A DNA stretch of 64,000 nt from Microcella alkaliphila (GTDB lineage Bacteria; Actinomycetota; Actinomycetes; Actinomycetales; Microbacteriaceae). Under the pieces are notes generated by a model. That model searched no databases, was not told where the DNA came from, and was given only the letters and a program-made list of their open reading frames with translations. The translations under genes and the position numbers were made by a program. How positions within the stretch are numbered: the stretch's first letter is position 1; each line of letters begins with the position of its first letter. Positions 24,030 through 32,729 of the stretch are shown in pieces. Location of the stretch: positions 1-64,000 of the forward strand of contig NZ_SGXT01000011.1 of the NCBI RefSeq assembly GCF_004216855.1, written 5' to 3'.

Positions 24030-24383
24030 CGCGCCGCGTCAGCCCGTGGCGCGGTCGGTCGCTCCGCCGTCCGTGCCGAGCGGATGATTTCCGTCGTCGG
24101 GATTCGCGTGATCGGTCATGCGCCCCACCCGGGCACGCACACGCCCGGGCCCCCAAGCGATTATCAGGTCACGCTCAGCCCTCGATGGACGCCGTGCAAT
24201 CGAACGTGCCCGCATCGTCGGAGAAGCCGGAGCCCGGTGAACGTGAGGCGCGGCTGGGGGTCACGGCTCTCGGCGTACGTCCCCGCCGCGATAACCGCGA
24301 GAGTACTCGCGTTCTCATCACTGTCGGCCAGGCCGATATTGACTTTTTCACGGAATTCGACGGAGGAGCACGTTGTGGTGTGC
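24030..24383. other. Intergenic stretch without a supported gene
   Basis: The 354 bp lies between the convergent CPBP-like gene and the ABC ATPase gene. It holds a 7-bp hairpin (CCCGGGC/GCCCGGG, about 24128-24149) without a T-run, which may help terminate one of the converging transcripts. A 26-codon minus-strand frame (24039-24119) lacks a good ribosome-binding site. I see no RNA gene. Confidence 0.4.
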
Positions 24384-25445
24384 CTAAACTTCGATCAGAC
24401 GGTTCTCGCTCGCGGGATCGAAAAGGTGAAGTGCCCCCGGACGAACACTTAGGTCGACCAATGCGCCGACGGGAAGGTCGGCGAGGGCCGCGGCGTCAAC
24501 GACGCTCGTGAGCCGGTCATCGCTCGCATCCAGGTGCACAATCGCGCGAGGGCCCAGCAACTCGACGAGGGCGACCTTGGCCGTGCCGGTGGGGCTCGGC
24601 GAGAGCGTTAGGTCATCGGGTCGCACTCCGAGAATCACCGCGTCGTGGGCGGGCGTTGAGCCCACGGCGATGCGGCTTCCGCTGGGAGAGGTGAACGCGC
24701 CATCGGCTATGGTGCCGCTCAGGATGTTCATTTTCGGACTGCCGACGAAGGTGGCGACGAAGACGCTGTTCGGCCGAGCATAGATCTCGTCCGGTCGTCC
24801 TGACTGCGCCACCCGACCGTCGCGCATGACGACCATCCGGTCAGACATCGTCATCGCCTCCTCCTGGTCGTGGGTGACGTACACGGCGGTGATGCCGAGG
24901 CGCCGCTGAATCTGCAAGAGCTCGAACCGGGTCTCCACTCGCAACTTGGCGTCGAGATTGCTAAGCGGCTCGTCGAACAAAAACACCGCAGGCTGACGGA
25001 TGATCGCACGCCCGATCGCGACGCGCTGTTGTTGACCTCCCGACAGATCTTTCGGTTTGCGCGAGGTTAGTGCGCCGAGACCGAGTGAGTCGGCCACGTC
25101 TTGAGCGCGACGGAGAGCATCCGCCCGCCGCGTCTTGGTTGCGCGCAGCGGAAACGCGATGTTTTCGAGCACAGTGAGATGCGGGTACAGGGCATAGTTT
25201 TGAAAGACCATGGCGATGTCACGATCTCTTGGCTCGAGCCCGTTGATAACGCGCCCGTCGATCATGATCTCGCCGCCGCTGATTTCCTCCAGGCCGGCGA
25301 GCATGCGCAGCGAGGTCGACTTGCCGCAACCCGACGGGCCGACGAGAACAGTGAGCGAGCCATCCGGGAAGACGATGTCAACGTCGTCGACGATCACCGT
25401 TGATCCGTACTTCTTCCGAACCTTGTTGAAGCGCACCTCTGCCAT
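24384..25445 (-). CDS. Sugar ABC transporter ATP-binding protein (UgpC/MsmK type)
   Basis: At 353 residues it shows Walker A GPSGCGKST near 37-45, the signature LSGGQQQRVAIGRAI near 133-147, Walker B FLFDEPLSNLDA and the switch His in YVTHDQEEAMTMSDR. The C-terminal third (after about 235) is a TOBE/OB region typical of CUT1 carbohydrate importers (MalK/UgpC). It energises the two permeases encoded upstream on the same strand. Some actinobacteria use one shared ATPase; here the importer has its own. It is the last gene of the operon. Confidence 0.93.
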   Translation of the reverse strand: MAEVRFNKVRKKYGSTVIVDDVDIVFPDGSLTVLVGPSGCGKSTSLRMLAGLEEISGGEIMIDGRVINGLEPRDRDIAMVFQNYALYPHLTVLENIAFPLRATKTRRADALRRAQDVADSLGLGALTSRKPKDLSGGQQQRVAIGRAIIRQPAVFLFDEPLSNLDAKLRVETRFELLQIQRRLGITAVYVTHDQEEAMTMSDRMVVMRDGRVAQSGRPDEIYARPNSVFVATFVGSPKMNILSGTIADGAFTSPSGSRIAVGSTPAHDAVILGVRPDDLTLSPSPTGTAKVALVELLGPRAIVHLDASDDRLTSVVDAAALADLPVGALVDLSVRPGALHLFDPASENRLIEV

Positions 25446-25467
25446 TGCGACGAACCTCTCGTGAGAA

Positions 25468-26286
25468 TTAGAACTTGACGGCGCCGCCGCTGATGCCCTG
25501 CACCAGTCGACGCTGGATGAAGAAACTCGCGATGACCACCGGAACCACCGCGATGATGATGGCCGCGCTCATCGCGCCCAGTTCGACGCCGCGGAACGTG
25601 TTGAAGGCAGCAATCGCGACGGGCAAGATCGTCTCCTGCGTGGGGGCCAGTATGAGCCCGTAAAACATGTCGTTCCAGGAGAGTGTGAATCCGAAAATCG
25701 CGGCCGCGCCGATGCCGGGCAACACCTGCGGCAGAACGACCATCCGGAAGGCGGCGAATCGCGAGAAACCGTCGACCCGCGCCTGCTCTTCGAGTGAGCG
25801 GGGCACCGCGTCAAAGAACCCAATGAGAAACCAGGTGATGACGGGGAGCACAAAACTCAGGTGGGCAAAGATCACGGGAATGTAGGTGGTGTCAAGCCGC
25901 AGGGCGTATGCCATCGTGAGGAAGGGGAACACCAGCACAGCGGGCGGCAATACCTGTGCCGCAAGAATGCCGAACCGGGTCGCTGATCCTCCGGTCTTGT
26001 AGGCCGAGATCGCGTATGCACCCATGGAACCCGCGACGACGCTGATGGCGACGGTGATTGTGGCGACCATCGCGCTGCGCCCGGCGGCGTCAAGCACGCC
26101 AGCCTCGAGCACGCGAGCCCAGTTGTCTAGATTCGGGGCAAACAGCACGAGCCCGGGATCGTTGAGTTGAGCTGGCGACTTAAAGCTCGCCAGCGCCACC
26201 CAGAGCAGCGGAAGAGTGACGGTCAGGGCAGCCACCCAAAGAAGGAGCGCTCGGGCAACACTCCAGAGGTTAGTTCGTCGGGTCAT
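25468..26286 (-). CDS. Carbohydrate ABC permease, MalG-like
   Basis: The 272-residue inner-membrane protein has six predicted helices. The EAA loop EEQARVDGFSRFAAFRMVVL near 178-197 docks the ATPase. The N-terminus is charged (MTRRTNLWSVARALLLWVAA), followed by the first helix. It overlaps the upstream permease by four bases (ATGA), so the two subunits are made in equal amounts. With the MalF-like partner it forms the channel for an undetermined sugar. Confidence 0.92.
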   Translation of the reverse strand: MTRRTNLWSVARALLLWVAALTVTLPLLWVALASFKSPAQLNDPGLVLFAPNLDNWARVLEAGVLDAAGRSAMVATITVAISVVAGSMGAYAISAYKTGGSATRFGILAAQVLPPAVLVFPFLTMAYALRLDTTYIPVIFAHLSFVLPVITWFLIGFFDAVPRSLEEQARVDGFSRFAAFRMVVLPQVLPGIGAAAIFGFTLSWNDMFYGLILAPTQETILPVAIAAFNTFRGVELGAMSAAIIIAVVPVVIASFFIQRRLVQGISGGAVKF

Positions 26287-27146
26287 CGTGGAGCGCTCCT
26301 CTGGAGTCGACGGAACAGGATGACAATGAGGGTCATGACGATCGCCAGGAGGACGAAGGCGACCGCCGAGGCCTCACCGAGGCGGAAGAACTGAATACCG
26401 GTTTGGTAGGTGAAGTACTGGATGGTCTCTGTCTCGATACCAGGCCCGCCGCGGGTTGTGGCGTAGACGTACTCAAATACCTTGAGGGCATCTAGTGAGC
26501 GCAGCAGGACGGCCACGGTGAGCACTGGTGTGAGCAGCGGCAACACGACACGGCGGAAGGTATACCAGGCGCTTGCGCCATCGACCTTCGCCGCCTCAAT
26601 CGGTTGCCGGGGAATCGACTCTAGACCCGCCAGGAGTAGCAGCACCATGAAAGGTGTCCACTGCCATACGTCGATAAGGGCGAGAGTCATCAGGGCATTG
26701 CCCGGGCCGAAGAAGTCGATCGAGATGCCGATGCTGCGTAGTGCTGCTGGAATCGCACCAAGTTGATCGTTCAGGAGGAAGCGGAAGGTGAGGCCCACCG
26801 CTATCGGGGTGATGAACATGGGTGCGAGCAGCATTGCTCGAGTGAGGTCGCGTATCCACTTCTGCTTCTGCAGGGCGAGAGCGATGGTGAGCCCGAGCAC
26901 CGTCTGGAGGGCAACCGCGACAATCACGTAAGCTAGCGTGTTCGAGAATGCGTTCCACATGCGCGGATCAGTCAAGACGAACAGATAGTTCTCGAGTCCG
27001 ATGAAGTTGGGGGCTCCGCGACTCGTCAGCCGGTAGTCGGTGAGGCTCAGGTACAGGGCATAGCCGAGAGGAAACCCGACAGCGACGCCGGTGATGGTCA
27101 ATACCGGGGCGAGCATCGCCCAACGGAAGCTCATCGTTGATGTCAC
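26283..27146 (-). CDS. Carbohydrate ABC permease, MalF/UgpA-like
   Basis: The 287-residue membrane protein has six helices. The EAA loop reads IEAAKVDGASAWYTFRRVVL near 185-204. The opening segment (RWAMLAPVLTITGVAVGFPL) is the first membrane helix. It lies 36 bp after the binding-protein gene and overlaps the MalG-like gene. It forms a heterodimer with that protein in a CUT1-type importer. Confidence 0.92.
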   Translation of the reverse strand: MTSTMSFRWAMLAPVLTITGVAVGFPLGYALYLSLTDYRLTSRGAPNFIGLENYLFVLTDPRMWNAFSNTLAYVIVAVALQTVLGLTIALALQKQKWIRDLTRAMLLAPMFITPIAVGLTFRFLLNDQLGAIPAALRSIGISIDFFGPGNALMTLALIDVWQWTPFMVLLLLAGLESIPRQPIEAAKVDGASAWYTFRRVVLPLLTPVLTVAVLLRSLDALKVFEYVYATTRGGPGIETETIQYFTYQTGIQFFRLGEASAVAFVLLAIVMTLIVILFRRLQRSAPR

Positions 27147-27182
27147 TGCCGGGTTTCCTTTCTCGAAATGGACGGTGCTTGT

Positions 27183-28487
27183 CTAGCGCTGGATGCGCTC
27201 GACGGCGGCCTGTGCGTCGGCCAGAGCCTCTTCGACGGTCTTGGTGCCGGCGACCGCCTCGCTGAGCTCGGTACCGACGGCTTGAATCATCTCCTCGCCG
27301 CCAAGGCCCTGCGAGAGCGGGGCAGCGTCTGAGAGGATCGCGATGATTGCCGCGTAGTAGTCCTCGCCGAATCCGGACTCAAGGACAGTCGGGTTGCTCA
27401 GCGTACTTTCGCGGATGGCCGCACCACCGGCGACGACACGCTCGACGTCCACCGCGGGCGAGGTGATCCACGCCGCAAACGCCCAGGCGGCGTCAGAAGC
27501 TGCGGAGTTCGCCGGGATCGCCCAGCTCCAGGAACCGAGAACTTGCTTCCCACCGGGCATTGGCGCAAGAGCAAATGAGCCAGCGAGTTCACCCGAGGCA
27601 CCGTCGGGGTCGTTGAGGCCCGGGAGGTTCCAGTTGTAGCTAATCATCGACGCCGACTGGCCACTCGACACCGAACGGAATGCCTCGTCAAATGCCCAGT
27701 TCGAGCTGTTCGCCGGAGCCGCCGTCGTGAACGCCTCGATGTAGGCATCAAGCGCGGCGGCCGCCTCCGGAGTATCGAGAGTGGGGTTACCCGTCTCGTC
27801 GTAGATCGAGCCGCCGGCCGCGAACAGCCAGTTCGCCCACTCTTCGAAGATCTTGTATCCGCGCTGCGGCTGCATCGCGATTCCCGCGCGGTCACTCGTA
27901 GTGAGCTGCTGAACGTTTGCGACAAGCTCGTCCAGTGTGTTCGGCACGGCCATGCCGGCCTCGTCATAGAGGTCGGTGCGGTACAGGTAGCCGAGAGCGT
28001 AGTTGTAGAACGGCACTCCGTAGCGAACGCCCTCGACCTCGGTGATGTCGACTAAGGGCTGGAAGAAGTCTTCCGGCTGGTAGTCGGTCGTCGAGTCGAT
28101 GCGTGCGTCGAGCGGCTCCAAGAAACCGGCATCAACGAAGTCGTCCATCCACGGGTTGTCCACAACAATCAAGTCGTAGGCGGGCTCGCTTGACTGGAAC
28201 GACGCGATCAGCTTGTCGCGCATCTGGTCGAACGCGAGCGTCTCGATCTCGACCTCGATGCCGGGGTACGTCTCATTGAACGAGGCGACCAAGTCGACGA
28301 CGATGTCGGTGTCGGGAACGCTCTCCATCAGGATCCGAACGGTGCCCTCCGTGTCGGCAGGGATGTCTCCCAAGCCTGACGAGTCCGGAGCATCCACTCC
28401 TCCGGATCCCGCGCATCCCGAGATCGTGAGAGCGAGTGCTGCTGCGAGGCCCATGGAGGCCAGAAGTCCTCGGCGTCGAGTACTCAT
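27183..28487 (-). CDS. Sugar-binding lipoprotein of the ABC importer
   Basis: The 434-residue protein has an Arg-rich N-terminus (MSTRRRGLLASMG), a hydrophobic core and the lipobox TISGC, so it should be exported and lipid-anchored at Cys25. The mature part is a family 1 extracellular solute-binding protein (YDLIVVDNPWMDDFVDAGFL, YGVPFYNYALGYLYRTDLYD, and aromatic residues for sugar stacking). It delivers the substrate to the permeases encoded next. The ligand cannot be read from the sequence; the neighbouring dehydrogenase and FGGY kinase suggest a polyol or pentose. Confidence 0.92.
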   Translation of the reverse strand: MSTRRRGLLASMGLAAALALTISGCAGSGGVDAPDSSGLGDIPADTEGTVRILMESVPDTDIVVDLVASFNETYPGIEVEIETLAFDQMRDKLIASFQSSEPAYDLIVVDNPWMDDFVDAGFLEPLDARIDSTTDYQPEDFFQPLVDITEVEGVRYGVPFYNYALGYLYRTDLYDEAGMAVPNTLDELVANVQQLTTSDRAGIAMQPQRGYKIFEEWANWLFAAGGSIYDETGNPTLDTPEAAAALDAYIEAFTTAAPANSSNWAFDEAFRSVSSGQSASMISYNWNLPGLNDPDGASGELAGSFALAPMPGGKQVLGSWSWAIPANSAASDAAWAFAAWITSPAVDVERVVAGGAAIRESTLSNPTVLESGFGEDYYAAIIAILSDAAPLSQGLGGEEMIQAVGTELSEAVAGTKTVEEALADAQAAVERIQR

Positions 28488-28544
28488 GGGGTCACTTCCT
28501 TTCTGTGTTGGTTGGTGCAGGGGTAAATCGCTCAGGGTGAGCGA

Positions 28545-29315
28545 TCAGTCCATGTAGGCGCCGCCGTTGACCGACAGCGATTCGCCGGTGATGAACGCGG
28601 CGTCATCGGAGAGCAGGAACGCAACCCCGCGGGCGACGTCATCCGGGGTCTGCAGTCGACCGAGCGGCGTGGCTGCCACCCACGCGTCGCGCACAGCCTC
28701 GGGAGTCGAGCCGCTCAGCGCGGCCTCCCAGGCAAGCTCGCGTTCCTGCATGGCCGTCGCAACAAACCCAGGGCAGACGGCATTCACGGTGATGTCGTTC
28801 TCGGCGAGCTCGAAAGCCATCGCCTGTGTCAGGCCAATGACACCGAATTTCGAGGCGACGTAGTCGGCCAGAAAGGGTACCCGGCCTTGCTTGCCCGCCA
28901 TCGACGCTGTGTTTACGATACGCCCGGCGCTGCTAGTCCGGATCATTGCCCGTGCAGCGGCCTGGCCGCAAAGAAACACGCCTTTCAGGTTGACGTCCAG
29001 TGTCAGGTCGAGCTTCTCGCGCGGAATGTCGACGAAGCGTTCCATGAACGAAACGCCCGCGTTGCTCACCCAGGCGTCCAGTCCGATGGTGTCGGCGATC
29101 TCATCGGCAACGCCCTGGGCTGCGTCGCCGTCGGTGACGTTGAGCTGGCGGCTGAGGTGCGCCTGGCCAGCAGCGGTCGAGAGCAGGAGACGGGTCTCAG
29201 TTGCCGCGGCCTCGTTCACGTCAGTGGCTACGACCGTCCAGCCACGTTCAGCGAGCATGACGGCCATGGCCCGCCCGATGCCCGAGCCGCTTCCAGTTAT
29301 GACGACAGTGCTCAT
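28545..29315 (-). CDS. Short-chain dehydrogenase/reductase
   Basis: At 256 residues this is classic SDR length. The NAD(P) motif VVITGSGSGIGRAMAVML is at 4-21, NAG at about 87-89, a Ser near SMAG, and the catalytic YVASK near 155-159. An acidic residue at the end of strand 2 (VVATDVNEA) favours NAD+ over NADP+. It probably oxidises the imported sugar alcohol or its derivative. The ATG at 29313-29315 overlaps the kinase stop (ATGA), so the frame upstream of it is not used. Confidence 0.9.
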   Translation of the reverse strand: MSTVVITGSGSGIGRAMAVMLAERGWTVVATDVNEAAATETRLLLSTAAGQAHLSRQLNVTDGDAAQGVADEIADTIGLDAWVSNAGVSFMERFVDIPREKLDLTLDVNLKGVFLCGQAAARAMIRTSSAGRIVNTASMAGKQGRVPFLADYVASKFGVIGLTQAMAFELAENDITVNAVCPGFVATAMQERELAWEAALSGSTPEAVRDAWVAATPLGRLQTPDDVARGVAFLLSDDAAFITGESLSVNGGAYMD

Positions 29316-30799
29316 AGGTATGCCTTTCGCGCGAGTGAGTGGGAGAACGGTTCGAGGGCGGCACCGAGCTGGCGCCACTCCTCATAGGCCTCGTCATACC
29401 GTGAGGCCGCGGCGGAGTCGGGATACACGGTGGGGCCCAGCGAGATGTATCGGTCGACATCGGTCCACGCATCCAGCAGGCCGACGCCGATTGCCGCGAT
29501 CACGGCTGCGCCGAAGGAGGCGCCGGGATGGTCGACGATCGGGTGCATCTCGGTGCCCAGCACATCGGCATGGATCTGCTTCCAGAGCTTCGACTTCGAG
29601 CCACCATTAGTCACCATTGCTCGGGTGAGCGGCAAGCCGAGCTGACCGAAGACCTCCGCGTGATGCCGGAAGCCGAAGGCGATCGACTCGAGCACCGCCC
29701 GATACATCGCACCTCGAGAGGTTCCGAGGTGCAGTCCGACGAATGCGCCCCGCAGGTCAGGGTCATGTAGTGGGCTTTTCTCGCCGAGGAAGTAGGGCAA
29801 GCAGTACAGACCCGCCGCCGATTCAGTGGCGGCCTCATCGTCGAGCCTCAGAAGCTCGGCGCCGCCGGCCAGGGTCTGGAACCATCGGATAAGACTGCCC
29901 GAAGTCGCCATGCACCCGTTCGGCAACCACAGGCCGGGCACGGGGTGGGCATCGAGATACAGCCGCTCATCGACCAGGGGCGCGTCGCTCGCCACTAACA
30001 CGTCTCCTGCACCGCCGAGCTTTACCAGCCAGTCCCCCGGAGCCCTCACGCCAGCGGAGTAGGCCGAGAGCACATGGTCGGCGCCGCCGACGACGAGAGG
30101 GATGCCGATGGGGAGGCCGGTGCGGTTTGCCATCTCGGCCGAGAGCGAGCCGACCACGGTGCCGGGCTCGACGACTTCCGGAATCATGGTGTCATCGATC
30201 TGTGCCGACGCGAAGGCTTCGGTGAATCGCTCACCCGTGACGGTGAACAGGCCCGACTCGAGTGCCCAGTTTCGTTCGACGTGGGGACGAGCGCCGAGAC
30301 GCGTGAGAACCCAGTCGTAGCTACCGACGACAAAGCGAGTGCGCATCCACAGGTCTGGTTCATGAACCTGCAACCAAAGGAGAGTGGGGGCGACCGATTG
30401 CTGGCTAACGGCACTTCCCGTCGTAGTGACAGGGTCGAAGGGCGCGAGACCGCGCGCGACGTCAGCGATTTGCTCAACAGCCCGTGCGTCGCTCTGCAGT
30501 ATTGCACGGCGTAATGGAACACACCGATGGTCGAGTGGGATGACGGCGGGCACCATACCCGTGGTCGATATTGCGGCGACGCGGCGCGGGTCGACACCGT
30601 GGTGCGCGATCAGCTCGCCGATAGCGGTGATCGCATTGTCGATCCACTCTGCGCCGTCCGCTTCGGCCATGCCCGGCCCATCGGTGTGGGCCTGAACACT
30701 GCGACTCACCGCGATCAAGCGGCCGTCTGCCGCATCGAAGGCGACGACTTTGGTTCCGGTCGTGCCAATGTCGATGCCGAGAGTGACGGTTGCGGTCAC
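29312..30799 (-). CDS. FGGY-family carbohydrate kinase
   Basis: The 495-residue two-domain kinase has the phosphate-1 motif LGIDIGTTGTKVVAFDAADG at the N-terminus. GGADHVLSAYSAGV near 242-255 marks the adenosine region, and NGGSKSKLWKQIHADVLG near 395-412 is the FGGY C-terminal motif. These enzymes phosphorylate sugars such as xylulose, ribulose, gluconate or erythritol. The exact substrate is unclear; xylulokinase- or gluconokinase-like are both possible. It starts with a GTG overlapping the stop of the DeoR-family regulator. Confidence 0.9.
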   Translation of the reverse strand: MTATVTLGIDIGTTGTKVVAFDAADGRLIAVSRSVQAHTDGPGMAEADGAEWIDNAITAIGELIAHHGVDPRRVAAISTTGMVPAVIPLDHRCVPLRRAILQSDARAVEQIADVARGLAPFDPVTTTGSAVSQQSVAPTLLWLQVHEPDLWMRTRFVVGSYDWVLTRLGARPHVERNWALESGLFTVTGERFTEAFASAQIDDTMIPEVVEPGTVVGSLSAEMANRTGLPIGIPLVVGGADHVLSAYSAGVRAPGDWLVKLGGAGDVLVASDAPLVDERLYLDAHPVPGLWLPNGCMATSGSLIRWFQTLAGGAELLRLDDEAATESAAGLYCLPYFLGEKSPLHDPDLRGAFVGLHLGTSRGAMYRAVLESIAFGFRHHAEVFGQLGLPLTRAMVTNGGSKSKLWKQIHADVLGTEMHPIVDHPGASFGAAVIAAIGVGLLDAWTDVDRYISLGPTVYPDSAAASRYDEAYEEWRQLGAALEPFSHSLARKAYL

Positions 30800-31596
30800 G
30801 TGAGGCGTCCCGTCTCTTGTGCGGTCGGTGGCTGTACGCAGACAACGTTCACGCCTGCTGCGTGTGCGCTGCGAAGGGTCGGGTGGTCGGGGTCGCCGTC
30901 GGTGACCAGCGTGTCGAGCTCGGCAAGCCCGGCGATCTTGACCAGCTGCACTTTGCCGAGTTTTGATGAGTCCGCGACGACGATGATGCGCTGGGCAGAG
31001 CGCACTGCCGAGCGCTTCACATGTGCCTCGGAGTAGTGGTAGTCGGTCACCCCGGCGGCGCTCTCCACGCCCGCGACTCCCATCACAAAGGTGCTGGCGT
31101 TGAATCGCTCGAGGCTCTCCTGGGCGCCGGGTCCGATCAGGCTCAACTCACCGGGGCGGAGCTGGCCGCCGGTGACGAATACCTCAGTGTCGGTTTCGCT
31201 GCTGAGCTCGGTGGCCACCAGCAGGCTCGGTGTGACAACCGTGACTGACAGGTGTCGGGCGCGAATCTCGCGGGCCACCGCAAGCGCAGATGACCCGCTG
31301 TCAATGATGACCGTTTCGCCCTCGTGCAGGAAGTCGACCACTGCTGAGGCAATGTGGGCCTTCTCGGTTGCGGCAAGGGCGGCGCGTGAATCGAAGGACG
31401 GCTCAGCGGCCGCCGCACCAACTGAGATTGCGCCGCCCATGACGCGACGAAGCACACCCTTAAGTTCGAGTACCTCAACGTCGCGCCGGATCGTCATCTC
31501 GGAGACGCCCAACTCCGTCGCCAAGGTCGTGAAGTCAATCTCGCCTTTGTCGAGCACGCGTTGCTCGATCAGCGCTCGTCGCCGTTGAACTGACAT
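30796..31596 (-). CDS. DeoR/GlpR-family transcriptional regulator
   Basis: The 266-residue protein has an N-terminal DeoR winged helix: MSVQRRRALIEQRVLDKGEI, with LATELGVSEMTIRRDVEVLE as the recognition part. The C-terminal DeoRC sensor (from about 75) has the sugar-phosphate loop VIIDSGSSALAVAREI. It is first in the sugar operon and probably binds the 17-bp palindrome 21 bp upstream, with a phosphorylated intermediate as inducer (inference from family behaviour). Confidence 0.9.
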   Translation of the reverse strand: MSVQRRRALIEQRVLDKGEIDFTTLATELGVSEMTIRRDVEVLELKGVLRRVMGGAISVGAAAAEPSFDSRAALAATEKAHIASAVVDFLHEGETVIIDSGSSALAVAREIRARHLSVTVVTPSLLVATELSSETDTEVFVTGGQLRPGELSLIGPGAQESLERFNASTFVMGVAGVESAAGVTDYHYSEAHVKRSAVRSAQRIIVVADSSKLGKVQLVKIAGLAELDTLVTDGDPDHPTLRSAHAAGVNVVCVQPPTAQETGRLT

Positions 31597-31616
31597 GAGA
31601 CCACAGTAGGGGCAAA

Positions 31617-31633
31617 GTGTTATCGAATAACAC
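31617..31633. promoter_or_regulatory. 17-bp palindrome, candidate DeoR operator
   Basis: GTGTTAT CGA ATAACAC has perfect 7-bp arms. It lies between the divergent regulator operon and the BtpA/SgcQ-like gene. A second, weaker dyad TTACA TTTC TGTAA follows at 31642-31655. The placement can control both directions. Confidence 0.65.
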
Positions 31634-31779
31634 CCCCTCGGTTACATTTCTGTAAAAAGTTCCCAATACGCCAGGAAGTGTGCGAACATTTCACAACGCA
31701 GCGTCGCATCGTGTGCTGACGCGCACTCGATTCCCCATCCCGACACCCAAGCCCGTCGGGCAGCAGATAAGGAGCCTCA

Positions 31780-32598
31780 ATGACCACCTGGTTGGACGAC
31801 ATCTTCGCGGTGAAGAAGCCTGTGATCGCGATGCTCCACCTTTCGGCGCTTCCGGGTGACCCTGGGTACGACGCTGAAGCCGGCCTCGACGCGGTGATCG
31901 CTCGCGCCCGCCAGGAGTTGCACGACCTGCAATCTGGTGGCGTCGATGGCGTGATGTTCTCGAACGAGTTCAGCCTTCCGTACCTCACGCAAACCGAGCC
32001 GATCACGGCCATCACCATGGCGCGCATCATCGGCGAACTTCGGTCTGAGATCACGGTGCCTTTCGGGGTGAACGTGCTGTGGGATGGCCGAGCATCTATT
32101 GATCTCGCAATGGCGACGGGAGCCCGTTGGGTGCGCGAGATCTTCACCGGCGTTTACGCCAGCGACTTCGGCCTCTGGAACACGAACGTGGGGGAGGTCG
32201 CCCGTCACCGAGCTCGGATCGGGGCGGCCGGGGTCAAGCTACTGTTCAACATTGTTCCTGAGTCGGCCACCTACCTAGCGGCGCGGGACCTGGAATCGAT
32301 CGCCAAGACCACCGTCTTCGCTACCTTGCCGGACGCGCTGTGTGTCTCGGGCGCAACCGCGGGGGCGCCGACCGACACTCAGGCGCTCTCGATCGTCAAG
32401 AACGCGGCTGGCGCCGTGCCTGTGTTTGTCAACACGGGTGTGCGAGCTGAGAACATTAGCGAACAGCTCACTATCGCCGATGGCGCCGTAGTTGGCACGT
32501 ACTTCAAGCGTGACGGCCGTTTCGAGAGCCAGGTTGATCCTGTTCGAGTTGCCACCCTCATGAGTGCGGCACGCGAGTTCCGCGCGACGATCTCCTAA
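31780..32598 (+). CDS. BtpA/SgcQ family protein (TIM-barrel)
   Basis: The 272-residue soluble protein has the typical BtpA/SgcQ features: KPVIAMLHLSALPGDPGYD at the N-terminus, GGVDGVMFSNEFSLPYL, VNVLWDG, then TGVYASDFGLWNT and GAVVGTYFKRDG near the end. The family has a TIM-barrel fold; it was named for photosystem I biogenesis in cyanobacteria and for the enteric sgc sugar operon, and its enzymatic role in sugar loci is not settled. AAGGAG lies upstream of the ATG. Divergent from the sugar operon and sharing its control region, it is probably an enzyme of the same pathway. Confidence 0.85.
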   Translation: MTTWLDDIFAVKKPVIAMLHLSALPGDPGYDAEAGLDAVIARARQELHDLQSGGVDGVMFSNEFSLPYLTQTEPITAITMARIIGELRSEITVPFGVNVLWDGRASIDLAMATGARWVREIFTGVYASDFGLWNTNVGEVARHRARIGAAGVKLLFNIVPESATYLAARDLESIAKTTVFATLPDALCVSGATAGAPTDTQALSIVKNAAGAVPVFVNTGVRAENISEQLTIADGAVVGTYFKRDGRFESQVDPVRVATLMSAAREFRATIS

Positions 32599-32729
32599 GC
32601 GTCCCGCCCAAGCATTCAGAGATTCGGGATGCTCGCGTTGCGTCGACACGCCATCCGAGCATCCCGAAGCGTCATGGGGAGCCTGTGGCTGGCAGGGGCG
32701 ACTCTCGCCGATGCGGCAGACTCGACCGG

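Noticed and set aside
24039-24119. 26-residue minus-strand open frame beginning MTDHANPDDG
   Set aside because: No good ribosome-binding site, no -10 box at leaderless distance, and no recognisable relatives; chance is more likely.
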